From contig NZ_CP089309.1 in assembly GCF_021228795.1 (NCBI RefSeq), positions 806,001 to 870,000 of the forward strand: DNA of 64,000 nucleotides, read 5' to 3'. The position numbers were made by a program, and so were the translations under genes. The notes beneath the pieces are model-generated. The model did not search any database and was not told the DNA's origin. It saw only the letters and a list, made by a program, of their open reading frames with translations. The DNA comes from Thiocapsa bogorovii (GTDB lineage: Bacteria > Pseudomonadota > Gammaproteobacteria > Chromatiales > Chromatiaceae). The stretch's first letter is position 1. Each line of letters begins with the position of its first letter. Shown here piece by piece: positions 17,029-24,703 of this stretch.

Positions 17029-17700
17029 TCAGACGAAGAAGAGCTCTCTCACGATCGCCGAACCCGGGAGCAGGCCCACGGTCCCGATCACGAGGGGCAG
17101 CAGAACCGCTCCGAGGAGCCCGGTGATCAGCAATGCCAGCAGGATGATCAGCCCGAAAGGCTCCAATCGCGAGAACTGCGCGGCCAGTTTCGGCGGAAGC
17201 ATCGCGTTGAGCACCCGCCCGCCGTCGAGCGGCAGCAGAGGGATCAGATTCAGAACCATCAGGAAGACGTTGATCAGGATTCCGGCAGCGCCCATGTACA
17301 CCAAAGGAAGGGCAATCCATTGGCTGATCGGCAACAGGAGGATACCCAGCTTGATCATGCCTCCCCAAAAGAGCGCCATCAGCAGATTCGCCCCCGGACC
17401 CGCGATCGCCACCAGGGCCATGTCTCGACGGGGGTGATGCAGGTTGCGCCAATTGACCGGCACAGGTTTCGCCCAACCGAAGAGGAATCCCACCAGGAAA
17501 AAGGTGGCGAGAGGAACCACGATGGTTCCGATCGGATCGATATGCTTGATCGGATTGAAGGTCACGCGACCGAGCATCAAGGCGGTGCGATCGCCCAGCT
17601 TGCTTGCGACCCATCCGTGTGCGGCCTCGTGGACCGTGATCGCAAACAGGACCGGGATGGCGAGGACGGCCAGCAGTTGGTAGGGGTTCAGGGCTTCCAT
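17029..17700 (-). CDS. Site-2-type (M50) membrane zinc metalloprotease
   Basis: The 223-residue integral membrane protein has the zinc motif HEAAH at residues 24-28 in helix 1 and the third ligand region NLIPLLPLDGGRVL, typical of the short M50B (Rv-type) proteases. NWRNLHHPRRDMALVAIAGP is also characteristic. The substrate is unknown. The ATG at 17700 begins MEALNPYQLL; the open frame upstream lacks family similarity. It lies in the yciV-yciO-trpS run. Confidence 0.9.
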   Translation of the reverse strand: MEALNPYQLLAVLAIPVLFAITVHEAAHGWVASKLGDRTALMLGRVTFNPIKHIDPIGTIVVPLATFFLVGFLFGWAKPVPVNWRNLHHPRRDMALVAIAGPGANLLMALFWGGMIKLGILLLPISQWIALPLVYMGAAGILINVFLMVLNLIPLLPLDGGRVLNAMLPPKLAAQFSRLEPFGLIILLALLITGLLGAVLLPLVIGTVGLLPGSAIVRELFFV

Positions 17701-17815
17701 CGCGGCATTATATACCGAGCGCACGTGGGATTTTCGCCGACGCGCGTGCGACGCACCCTGCTCTCCACGGAGCCGTTCCGCGCGCGGCACAGCCGCCGCG
17801 CAACGTTACCGCGGC

Positions 17816-18439
17816 TCATTCCTCGAACAAGGTCGCATCGCCCTTGCCGAGACGCATCAGGCTCGGCGGCTCCGCGGTCATGTCGACCACGGTGGTCGGC
17901 TCAACCCCGCAGAACCCCCCGTCGATGATGAGATCGACCTGCTTGTCGAGCAGCTCCCGCATCTCCTCGGGGTCGGTGAGGGGTCGATCGTCACCCGGCA
18001 TGATCAGCGTGGTGCTGAGGATCGGCTGGTCGAGCTCGCCGAGCAGTGCACGACAGATCTCGTTGTCGGGCACCCGGATGCCGATCGTCTTGCGCTTGGG
18101 ATGCAGGAGACGCCGCGGAACCTGCTTGGTCGCCTCGTGGATAAAGGTGTAGGGACCGGGGGTGAGTGTCTTCAGCAACCGAAAGGCCTGATTGTCGATC
18201 CTGGCGTAGGTCGTGATCTCGGAGAGGTCTCGGCACACCAACGTGAAGTTGTGCTTGTCGTCGAGCTTGCGGATCCGGCGGATCCGCTCCATCGCGGATT
18301 TTTCGCCGATCTGACAGCCGAGCGCGTAGGACGAGTCTGTCGGATAGAGGATGACGCCACCCTCCAACAGGATCTCGACCGAGCGGCGGATCAGCCGTGC
18401 CTGAGGATTCGCGGGATGGATCTGAAAGAACTGCGCCAT
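17816..18439 (-). CDS. yciO: YciO-type L-threonylcarbamoyladenylate synthase family protein
   Basis: The 207-residue YrdC-domain protein is of the YciO branch. The KxR/SxN-type active-site pattern is represented by ILYPTDSSYALGC near 30-42, RIRKLDDKHNFTLVCRDLSE and GPYTFIHEATKQVPRRL. YrdC/TsaC makes threonylcarbamoyl-AMP for t6A tRNA; the YciO branch is less well defined. It lies ten bases after yciV, as in many gammaproteobacteria. Confidence 0.9.
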   Translation of the reverse strand: MAQFFQIHPANPQARLIRRSVEILLEGGVILYPTDSSYALGCQIGEKSAMERIRRIRKLDDKHNFTLVCRDLSEITTYARIDNQAFRLLKTLTPGPYTFIHEATKQVPRRLLHPKRKTIGIRVPDNEICRALLGELDQPILSTTLIMPGDDRPLTDPEEMRELLDKQVDLIIDGGFCGVEPTTVVDMTAEPPSLMRLGKGDATLFEE

Positions 18440-18448
18440 GGCCCGCGA

Positions 18449-19324
18449 TCAACCGGCAGCGACTCGAGGCAAGCTCGATTCGGCGTCGAGATCGGGCCAG
18501 TCGTGCCAGATCGGCGTACACGCCTTCGGTAGGGCGGGCAAACGTCCCAGATCGATCCAAGGGTTCTCGGGGCCGTGATAGTCGGAGCCGGCAGAGGCAA
18601 GCATCTTTTGGTCGCGCGCGAGACAACCGAAATTGAAGATCTCGTCACGGCTGTGGCTCCCGGAGACGACCTCCAGACCCACGCCACCGCACTCGCGGAA
18701 CTCACCGAGTAACTTCAGCAGGCGGGTGCGCGTGAGCTTGTAGCGCGCCGGATGGGCGATGACGGCCTGACCTCCCGCGCCCGTGATCCAGCGGGTCGCC
18801 TCGTCGAGGGTCGCCCATTCGCCGCTGACATGACCGGGCTTGCCGTTGACCAGATAGCGGTTGAAGACATCCCGAAGGTCGTGCGCATGGCCCTGCGCGA
18901 CCAGGAAGCGGGCAAAATGGGTGCGCCCGATCAGACGACCGTTCGAGAACGCCTTCGCGCCATCGTAAGCGCCCTCGATACCCTGCCGGGCCAGGCGGCG
19001 CCCGATCTCCTCGGCGCGCCAGCCTCGATAGGCGAGTAGTCGACTCAGGCCCGCCTGTAGGGCGACATTCTCGGGATCGACATTGAGACCCACGATGTGA
19101 ACCGTGCGGCCGCCCCAGGTCACCGAGATCTCCACCCCCGGGACGAGCCGAAGACCGAGTGCCTCGGCCGCGGTGCGTGCCTCGGCGAGGCCCTCGGTGG
19201 TATCGTGATCGGTAAGAGCGATGGCCTGTACACCGGACGCGCACGCGCGTTGCATCAGCGCATCGGGGGTCAAGGTGCCGTCGGAGGCCGTGGAATGACT
19301 GTGGAGATCTGGGCTTTTTCTCAT
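18449..19324 (-). CDS. rnm: PHP-domain phosphoesterase YciV/RNase AM
   Basis: The 291-residue PHP-family enzyme carries DLHSHSTASDG (residues 6-16), LTDHDT near 37-42, the HIVGLN stretch and the C-terminal AGSDYHG metal site. E. coli YciV (RNase AM) hydrolyses 3',5'-bisphosphonucleotides and trims 5' ends of rRNA; the older name TrpH reflects a location near trp genes. It is the first gene of a leftward run with yciO and trpS. Confidence 0.9.
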   Translation of the reverse strand: MRKSPDLHSHSTASDGTLTPDALMQRACASGVQAIALTDHDTTEGLAEARTAAEALGLRLVPGVEISVTWGGRTVHIVGLNVDPENVALQAGLSRLLAYRGWRAEEIGRRLARQGIEGAYDGAKAFSNGRLIGRTHFARFLVAQGHAHDLRDVFNRYLVNGKPGHVSGEWATLDEATRWITGAGGQAVIAHPARYKLTRTRLLKLLGEFRECGGVGLEVVSGSHSRDEIFNFGCLARDQKMLASAGSDYHGPENPWIDLGRLPALPKACTPIWHDWPDLDAESSLPRVAAG

Positions 19325-19529
19325 CGTGACTAGTCTAACCGATCCCGCGGATGCATGCCTCGGGCCGACGTGAGACCGCGCACGAGACGGGTATGGTCGC
19401 TCTTGCTATATTTTCCAGGTAAGGCGGTCGGAGTCCGCTTGCAACGACTCGATGCCGCGCCGCTGCAGGACGCAGGCCGGATCGGTCGATCCGACCTCGG
19501 TTTCTTTCTGTTGCCAGGATGATCAGCCC

Positions 19530-20276
19530 ATGCTCCCGAAGGTCGACCTCAGCGATATCGCGGATGAGCTCAAGCGACTCGGCGACGAGATCCAGCGCGC
19601 CTACGACGACTCCGAGCAGACAGTCGAGCCCGCACCGCAGGTGTCGCTGAGCGGATTCGCGCAACTGCTCGACGCCGTGCGCGCCGGCGAGGCCGAACCG
19701 CGCGGCGAGTCAGCACAGGTGTCGCGCCCGGTCACCGGCGCGGAACCCGAGGCCCTGCTCGAGCACGGACTCGGCCTGCTTCGCGAGCTCGGCGATGTCG
19801 CGCGGCGTCTGAGTCTCGAATCACAGGCGCAAGCGGTCGAGGTCCTCGCAGTCCCTTTCGCATGCTGGATGTTGCGCCGAGGCGGCGAGCTCCAGCACCC
19901 GGAGGATGTCGTGAACGCCCTGGCCATACTCGCGAATCGGTTGAGCCGACCCGAGGAGCTCGCCGAGCTTTACGGCCTGATGGGCGAGATTGCAGAGGGC
20001 ATCGGCGCAGACCGCGTCCAGGGTATGGACCCGACCGACCCGACCGATCCTTGGCTCGTCCTCCTGATCAACCGAGGGATCGTCGCCACGCGCAGCCAGC
20101 AGCCCGCCCTGATGGAAGAGTCCTTCGCCGCTATCGGCGAGCAACTGCCCGACCACGCACCCAATTTCTTCCGCGAGGGCATGGGACAGATGGAAGCGCT
20201 GAATTACCCTGCACCTGTCCGCGAGGTGATGCAGCGTTACTTCGACAAGTGGTGCAGCGGTCAGCGTTTACACTGA
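19530..20276 (+). CDS. Conserved-looking soluble protein of unknown function
   Basis: I recognise no family. The 248-residue acidic protein is largely alpha-helical, with a helical first third (about 5-35), a proline-containing linker and an all-helical body. A PTDPTDP run is near residue 170. There is no signal peptide or membrane segment. CAGGAT lies nine bases before the ATG. The stop TGA is the first three bases of an extra repeat arm at 20274. It converges with the AAA+ gene. Confidence 0.75.
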   Translation: MLPKVDLSDIADELKRLGDEIQRAYDDSEQTVEPAPQVSLSGFAQLLDAVRAGEAEPRGESAQVSRPVTGAEPEALLEHGLGLLRELGDVARRLSLESQAQAVEVLAVPFACWMLRRGGELQHPEDVVNALAILANRLSRPEELAELYGLMGEIAEGIGADRVQGMDPTDPTDPWLVLLINRGIVATRSQQPALMEESFAAIGEQLPDHAPNFFREGMGQMEALNYPAPVREVMQRYFDKWCSGQRLH

Positions 20277-20367
20277 ACCGCGCTGAACCGCGTCGGAGGT
20301 ACATGCATTCTTTCGAGAATTCTTTCGGCGTGGCGCAGTCCACTACCGCCGGCGGAGACGCGGCTCA
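20274..20367. repeat. Inverted-repeat element, copy 7, with a duplicated left arm (pair with copy 8)
   Basis: TGAACCGCGTC at 20284-20294 pairs with GACGCGGCTCA at 20357-20367, giving an 84-bp unit. A further TGAACCGCGC (20274-20283) directly precedes it as a tandem copy of the left arm. The extra arm supplies the stop of the upstream gene. A 20-bp spacer with a T5 run follows. Confidence 0.82.
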
Positions 20368-20387
20368 GAGATTATTTTTCGATCTTC

Positions 20388-20475
20388 TAAACCGCGTCCG
20401 GCGCCGACGCGCAGACACGGTTCCGACCGTCGCCTCAGATTGCAACATCGCCGGACAGCACGGGGACGCGGTTTA
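20388..20475. repeat. 88-bp inverted-repeat element, copy 8 (pair with copy 7)
   Basis: TAAACCGCGTC at 20388-20398 pairs perfectly with GACGCGGTTTA at 20465-20475. The last three bases are the TAA stop of the leftward AAA+ gene. Confidence 0.88.
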
Positions 20476-21366
20476 GCCGCCGATAATGTGTTTTTGAAGG
20501 CGATACAACAACGTATCTCGCGTCAACCCGAGCAGACGCGCGGCCCGACTCTTATTTCCGCCGGCCAGCGAGAGGGCTTGGCGGATCAGCTCCGCCTCGA
20601 GGTCGTTAAGATCGATCCCGTGCGGCGGCAGCGAGAAACCGATGTCCTTCTCCGACTGCGGCGCACCCCGTATCACCTCGCCGGGTAGGTTCTCGGGACC
20701 CACCTCGGTGCCCGGAAGGAGGATCACGAGACGCTCGCACAGGTTGGCGAGCTCGCGCAGATTGCCCGGCCACGTATACCGGCGCAGCAAGCGCTCCGCA
20801 CCGGATTTAAGCCGCGGCGGATCGAGCCGATGCCGCGCCGCCGCGGTCGTGATGAAGTGCTGCGTCAGCGCAGGGATATCGAGCGCCCGGTCACGCAAAG
20901 GCGGGACCTCGAGCGGAACGACACAGAGGCGCAGATACAGATCGCGCCGAAAGACCCCTTCCTGTACGAGCCGATCGAGGTCCAAAGCCGAGGCCGCGAT
21001 GACCCTCAGCCTGACTCCGGAGCGAGACCCGTCGCGAGGGGCGTCCTGCGCAACGATGGCATGCAGCAGTCGCGCCTGATCCGCCGCATTCAGCTCACCG
21101 ACCTCGTCCAGGTAGAGGGTCGCCGGCGCATCCTGCGCAAACGCAGCCAAACAGCCCTCGAGCGCTTCGGGCGGCGCTCCCGCGCAGGCGAGCACGCCGA
21201 AGGGACCATCCCGACGTGCGCTGCACGCATGGATCTCGCGCGCCAGGGTCTCTTTTCCCGTACCGGGCTCGCCCAACAGGAGAACCCCCACATCCGTAGC
21301 GGCAACCAGCGACAGGGCATTACGAAGTCGGGTAAAGGCGGGGGACTGGCCAATCAGAGTCGTCAT
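20473..21366 (-). CDS. NtrC-like AAA+ protein lacking the GAFTGA sigma-54 loop
   Basis: The 297-residue protein consists of an NtrC-type AAA+ domain and a Fis-type helix-turn-helix (NKSRAARLLGLTRDTLLYRL) with no receiver domain. Walker A is GEPGTGKE (residues 32-39), Walker B is LYLDEVGE (84-91), and the arginine and sensor II region is FRRDLYLRL plus YTWPGNLRELA. The sigma-54 contact loop GAFTGA is absent: Walker A to Walker B is 16 residues shorter than in NtrC. It may be a DNA-binding regulator that does not activate sigma-54 promoters. It is coupled by ATGA to the upstream membrane-protein gene. Confidence 0.88.
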   Translation of the reverse strand: MTTLIGQSPAFTRLRNALSLVAATDVGVLLLGEPGTGKETLAREIHACSARRDGPFGVLACAGAPPEALEGCLAAFAQDAPATLYLDEVGELNAADQARLLHAIVAQDAPRDGSRSGVRLRVIAASALDLDRLVQEGVFRRDLYLRLCVVPLEVPPLRDRALDIPALTQHFITTAAARHRLDPPRLKSGAERLLRRYTWPGNLRELANLCERLVILLPGTEVGPENLPGEVIRGAPQSEKDIGFSLPPHGIDLNDLEAELIRQALSLAGGNKSRAARLLGLTRDTLLYRLQKHIIGG

Positions 21367-22061
21367 GTGACTACGTCCACAATCGTTTGGGTTGTACTCA
21401 GGGTCAAGAGTCCGAGCAGGATGACACCGATACCGGCCGCCGCCTGGAAGCGTCTGTCCTGACCGAGCCGGTAGAGCTGACCGGCGAAGACTCCGCCCAG
21501 TGCCAAAACCGGCAAGGTTCCGGCGCCGAACAGGGTCATGTAGAGTGCCCCGGCCAGGACGCCACCTTGCGCAGGCGTGCTGAGAAGCATGCTGTAGACC
21601 AGCCCGCAAGGCAACCATCCCCAGACCATACCGAACAGCACGGAGCGCGGCAGCGTAGTCACCGGCAGGAGGCGCCGCCCGAGCGGCTCAAGCCGACGCC
21701 ATAGGGGCATGCCCAAGCGCTCGATCGTCGCGAACCGGGGAAACCAACCCCCGATGTAGAGACCGATGCCGATCATGATACCGGCGGCCAGCACGCGCAC
21801 GGCTTCGAAGATCCAAGGCGATGCGCCTGAACCGAGCAGTGCCGCCCCGAATGCACCCGAAAGGGCCCCGGCCGCAGCATAGCTGGCGATCCGCCCGAGA
21901 TTGAAGGCGAGCACGAATAGCCCGAGCCGTCTGCGATCGTTGCGTGTCTCGGGTGGCAGCGAGTAGCTCAAGGCGCCGGTGATGCCGCCGCACATGCCGA
22001 TACAATGCATGGCACTGAGCAGCCCGACGACGAATGCGAGCGCGTACGCGGAGCCCGTCAT
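21363..22061 (-). CDS. TauE/SafE-like membrane protein of the COG2836 (cbb3-assembly-associated) type
   Basis: The 232-residue polytopic protein begins with the COG2836 signature GLLSAMHCIGMCGGITGAL (residues about 14-32). It also has the second half-motif GMVWGWLPCGLVYSMLL. Proteins of this group often accompany cytochrome cbb3 oxidase and copper genes, but none are in this window. The ATG at 22061 is set by the start of the first helix. It overlaps the AAA+ start by four bases, suggesting a shared function or shared regulation. Confidence 0.88.
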   Translation of the reverse strand: MTGSAYALAFVVGLLSAMHCIGMCGGITGALSYSLPPETRNDRRRLGLFVLAFNLGRIASYAAAGALSGAFGAALLGSGASPWIFEAVRVLAAGIMIGIGLYIGGWFPRFATIERLGMPLWRRLEPLGRRLLPVTTLPRSVLFGMVWGWLPCGLVYSMLLSTPAQGGVLAGALYMTLFGAGTLPVLALGGVFAGQLYRLGQDRRFQAAAGIGVILLGLLTLSTTQTIVDVVT

Positions 22062-22236
22062 CGCGGGGAAACCCGTCCGACCCGATCGCCCGTCATCCTG
22101 CCCGACTCCATCGCCACACCTCTCGCCGGGATGAAGATCCCGAACCGAGACCAGGCTAATCCGAAGACGCCCCACCCGCGATGACATCGATCAGGCGCCA
22201 CTGGAGATTTCTCGCCCTAACGCCTTATATTGTCGG

Positions 22237-22252
22237 TTCAGTGTCGACTGAA
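22237..22252. promoter_or_regulatory. Candidate operator upstream of DUF3050 gene
   Basis: TTCAGT-GTCG-ACTGAA is a 6-4-6 inverted repeat about 27 bp upstream of the DUF3050 ATG. TATATT lies just before it. The position suits a regulator binding near a promoter, but no cognate regulator is identified. Confidence 0.35.
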
Positions 22253-22278
22253 ATACTGAAATAACGAGGACGGGACTC

Positions 22279-23058
22279 ATGGCATCACTGAACCTGGACC
22301 ACATCCAACCCCTGCAGGAACAGCTCAACGCACATCCGATCTACAGCGCCATCGAGCGCATCGAGGACCTCCAGGTCTTCATGAGTCATCACATCTTTTC
22401 GGTCTGGGACTTTATGTCCCTAATCAAGTACCTGCAAGCGCGAGTTGCACCCATCGCGGTACCCTGGATGCCGCATGGGGACGCGGGTGTACGCTATTTC
22501 ATCAACCAGCTTGTCCTGGAAGAGGAATCCGACAGCCTTCCGCTCCCGGGCGGCGGCGTCGAGTACGCCAGCCACTTCGAGCTGTACTGTCGCGCCATGA
22601 ACGAGATCGGCGCCGACGGCGAGATGCCGAAGCGCTTTCTCGACCTCGTCACCGAGCAAGGTGTCGACAAGGCCCTTTACGCGCCGATGGTGCCGCTGCC
22701 ATCGCGCTATTTTTCCGAGACCACCTTCTGCTTCATCCGCGAGGACAAGCCGCATCTCGTCGCCGCTGCACTGGCCCTCGGACGCGAGAAGCTCATCCCC
22801 GGAATGTTCCGGCAGTTCCTCGGACAGATGCACATCACCGAGGCGCAGGCACCCGTTTTTCATCATTATTTGAACCGGCATATCCACCTCGACGAGGATT
22901 TCCATGGCCCCCTGTCGATGAAACTCCTCGAGCAGCTCTGCGACGATGACCCCAAACGGCTCGGCGAGGCCGAAACCGCTGCCGAAGAGGCGATCTGCGC
23001 CCGCATTCGGTTTTGGGACGGCGTGCTGGAGGCGATTCAGGCGGGCCGCGGCGGCTGA
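22279..23058 (+). CDS. DUF3050 domain protein (haem-oxygenase-like fold)
   Basis: The 259-residue protein is a DUF3050 member with an all-helical haem-oxygenase-like fold. Recognisable parts are the N-terminal HPIYSAIERIEDLQVFMSHH (residues about 19-38), VWDFMSLIKYLQ and the EEESDSLPLPGG segment. The HIHLDEDFHGPLS block near 205-217 contains conserved His/Asp/Glu candidates for metal binding. The enzymatic activity of the family is not known to me. AGGA precedes the ATG. It is followed by dsrC on the same strand 108 bp away. Confidence 0.88.
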   Translation: MASLNLDHIQPLQEQLNAHPIYSAIERIEDLQVFMSHHIFSVWDFMSLIKYLQARVAPIAVPWMPHGDAGVRYFINQLVLEEESDSLPLPGGGVEYASHFELYCRAMNEIGADGEMPKRFLDLVTEQGVDKALYAPMVPLPSRYFSETTFCFIREDKPHLVAAALALGREKLIPGMFRQFLGQMHITEAQAPVFHHYLNRHIHLDEDFHGPLSMKLLEQLCDDDPKRLGEAETAAEEAICARIRFWDGVLEAIQAGRGG

Positions 23059-23120
23059 CGAGCGGTCGGACGAGCAGGCAACCAACGCCTTGTATCGATT
23101 CGCGTCGCCACCACTATTCT

Positions 23121-23135
23121 ATTGAACTTTTCAAT
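23121..23135. promoter_or_regulatory. Small palindrome in the dsrC leader
   Basis: ATTGAA-CTT-TTCAAT (6-3-6) lies 31 bp before the dsrC ATG in an otherwise GC-rich stretch. It could be an operator or leader hairpin. There is no independent support. Confidence 0.3.
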
Positions 23136-23166
23136 CCTGATCAGACCACTTCCCGGAGTCGTACCC

Positions 23167-23469
23167 ATGACCGAAACACTGAGTGTTCCCTTGGACAATG
23201 AAGGATTTCTCGTCAACCGCGACGACTGGAGCGAGGAGGTTGCGATCGAGCTGGCCAAGGCGGACGACTTCGAGATGACCGATCAGGTCATGGACTTCAT
23301 CCGCGAGGCCCGGGCCATGTACGAAACCGACGGCGTCGTGCCGCCGATCCGCATCTTCGCCAAAAAGCAGAAGGTCTCGACCAAAGACCTCTACAACATC
23401 TTCAAGAAGGGACCCATGAAGTTGATCTGCAAATGGGGCGGGCTGCCGAAGCCGACCGGGTGCGTTTAG
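23167..23469 (+). CDS. dsrC: DsrC/TusE-family sulfur carrier with both redox cysteines
   Basis: The 100-residue product ends in the mobile arm LICKWGGLPKPTGCV. The two cysteines are 11 residues apart, CysA is the penultimate residue and CysB is upstream. This arrangement defines DsrC proper, which carries sulfur between sulfurtransferases and dissimilatory sulfite reductase in sulfur oxidisers. TusE proteins keep only CysA. No dsrAB or tus genes are nearby, so this is an orphan copy. GGAG lies nine bases before the ATG. Confidence 0.9.
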   Translation: MTETLSVPLDNEGFLVNRDDWSEEVAIELAKADDFEMTDQVMDFIREARAMYETDGVVPPIRIFAKKQKVSTKDLYNIFKKGPMKLICKWGGLPKPTGCV

Positions 23470-23902
23470 CGCGCCCTGAGCTTCGACGTCTGAATGGACG
23501 TCATCGGTTGGTTCCCAGGCGTTTCGAACCGGGGCTTTCTTAGCGAATGTGCTCTTGGCACAGGGTGAAGCCCGGCACTCCGACACCCCGCCGCCCCCGG
23601 GCGGGGCGCGATTCGCTCGCATCGGTTCGACCATCCCGGATGGCTTCCTGCGCGCTCGCCGGGACGAATCTCGGCGACACGTTACCGCGTTCCTTCATGC
23701 GAAGCGCGCATCACTCCACGCTCGTCCCCGCTGACCTCCGACGCCTCATCACCACCGGGTCACTCCGGACGCAGAAAAACCCGCTCGGGATCATGTGCAG
23801 CCGTTGAAAAAACTGCTGAAATAGGACATGTGGCGAGCCGTCTTGTCGGAATCGTCTTGCGGTCGTATCAGGGCGGAACGTCGCCCCGACACTGCCTCGC
23901 GT

Positions 23903-23917
23903 TGAGAATCATTTGCA
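23903..23917. promoter_or_regulatory. Fur-box-like site
   Basis: TGAGAAT-C-ATTTGCA is a 7-1-7 match to the Fur consensus TGATAATNATTATCA (12 of 14 arm positions by eye). It overlaps the -35 element of the promoter ahead of feoA, as expected for iron-dependent repression. Confidence 0.65.
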
Positions 23918-23941
23918 ACTAGATTAAAGCTGGGCTAGCAT
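23913..23941 (+). promoter_or_regulatory. Candidate sigma-70 promoter of the feo operon
   Basis: TTGCAA (23913-23918), a 17-bp spacer and TAGCAT (23936-23941) form a plausible -35/-10 pair. The -35 overlaps the Fur-box-like site. Confidence 0.5.
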
Positions 23942-24103
23942 TTGAATCAGGCGTCAGGCCTGCCGGGCAAGCGCTCGCCGCAACCCCACGACAAGCCCAT
24001 CCCGATGGTCCGTCTCGGCGCTCGACCCACCCTGCGTGCGCCATGTCGCCTTTCAGCCCCGACGACGTTCCCGGATCGGGCTCTTTGAAACGGAGAATCA
24101 ACC

Positions 24104-24400
24104 ATGTTCGGTCAACACGGCCTGTCAAACCCCATCGGCCACGAGCCACTGATGACGAGTGGCCCACCCGTGAAAGGTTTTCCGCTCATGATGGCCGACG
24201 AAGGGGCAAGCCTCCGAATCGTCGCTCTAAACGGCGGTAAAGGCTTGACGGTGCGTCTGACGGAGCTTGGCCTGAACGTGGGATCCGAGGTCCGTGTCGT
24301 ACAACGTCAGGGCGGCGGACTTCTGGTCGCCCGCGGCGAGTCGCGCATCGCGCTCGGCGGCGGCATGGCCGCCAAGATCTTGGTTGCACCGATCCAGTGA
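24104..24400 (+). CDS. feoA: FeoA-type ferrous iron transport protein (first copy)
   Basis: The 98-residue product has an SH3-like FeoA domain from about residue 30 (ASLRIVALNGGKGLTVRLTE...LNVGSEVRVVQRQGG). A 25-30 residue N-terminal extension is not found in ordinary 75-residue FeoA. FeoA is a small cytoplasmic partner of the FeoB Fe2+ transporter. The ATG is preceded by GGAGA. It is the first gene of a four-gene feo operon. Confidence 0.88.
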   Translation: MFGQHGLSNPIGHEPLMTSGPPVKGFPLMMADEGASLRIVALNGGKGLTVRLTELGLNVGSEVRVVQRQGGGLLVARGESRIALGGGMAAKILVAPIQ

Positions 24401-24469
24401 CAAGGCGCATTTGGCGCAAGCCCTCCGGAAACCGATCTTTTTCGATTCGCAAGTAACGTATCAGCGCTC

Positions 24470-24703
24470 ATGACCACCCTCAGAGATATGAAGTCCGGCG
24501 ATCACGGCCGGGTCCAGGGCTTTGACGCCGGCACGCCCGCGTATCGCCGCAAGCTCCTTTCGATGGGGCTGACCCCCGGTGCAGAGATCCAGGTGCTCCG
24601 GGTCGCACCGCTCGGTGATCCCGTGGAGATTCGGGTACGTGGCTGCTCGATTAGCCTTCGCAAGGACGAGGCGGCCGCTCTGCTGGTGGAGCGACTCTCG
24701 TGA
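24470..24703 (+). CDS. feoA: FeoA-type ferrous iron transport protein (second copy)
   Basis: This 77-residue product is a standard-length FeoA: MTTLRDMKSGDHGRVQGF at the start, KLLSMGLTPGAEIQVLRVAPLGDP in the middle and ISLRKDEAAAL at the end. Its stop overlaps the FeoB start by four bases (GTGA). It differs clearly from the first FeoA, so this is not a recent duplication. Confidence 0.92.
   Translation: MTTLRDMKSGDHGRVQGFDAGTPAYRRKLLSMGLTPGAEIQVLRVAPLGDPVEIRVRGCSISLRKDEAAALLVERLS

Larger units (their letters stand above)
23470..24103. other. 634-bp gene-free region upstream of the feo operon
   Basis: No credible coding frame is visible. The first half contains GC-rich inverted repeats, for example GACGTC...GACGTC near 23486-23503 and a CCCCGCC/GGGCGGGG hairpin near 23587-23607. 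The last 200 bp contain a Fur-box-like site and promoter (23903-23941), leaving an apparent 160-bp leader before feoA. Confidence 0.6.

Noticed and set aside
23547-23807. 86-residue ORF in the region before feo
   Set aside because: No Shine-Dalgarno, no family, low-complexity start; likely chance.
23470-24103. Riboswitch upstream of feoA
   Set aside because: No recognisable riboswitch core; the Fur-box-like promoter explains regulation more simply.
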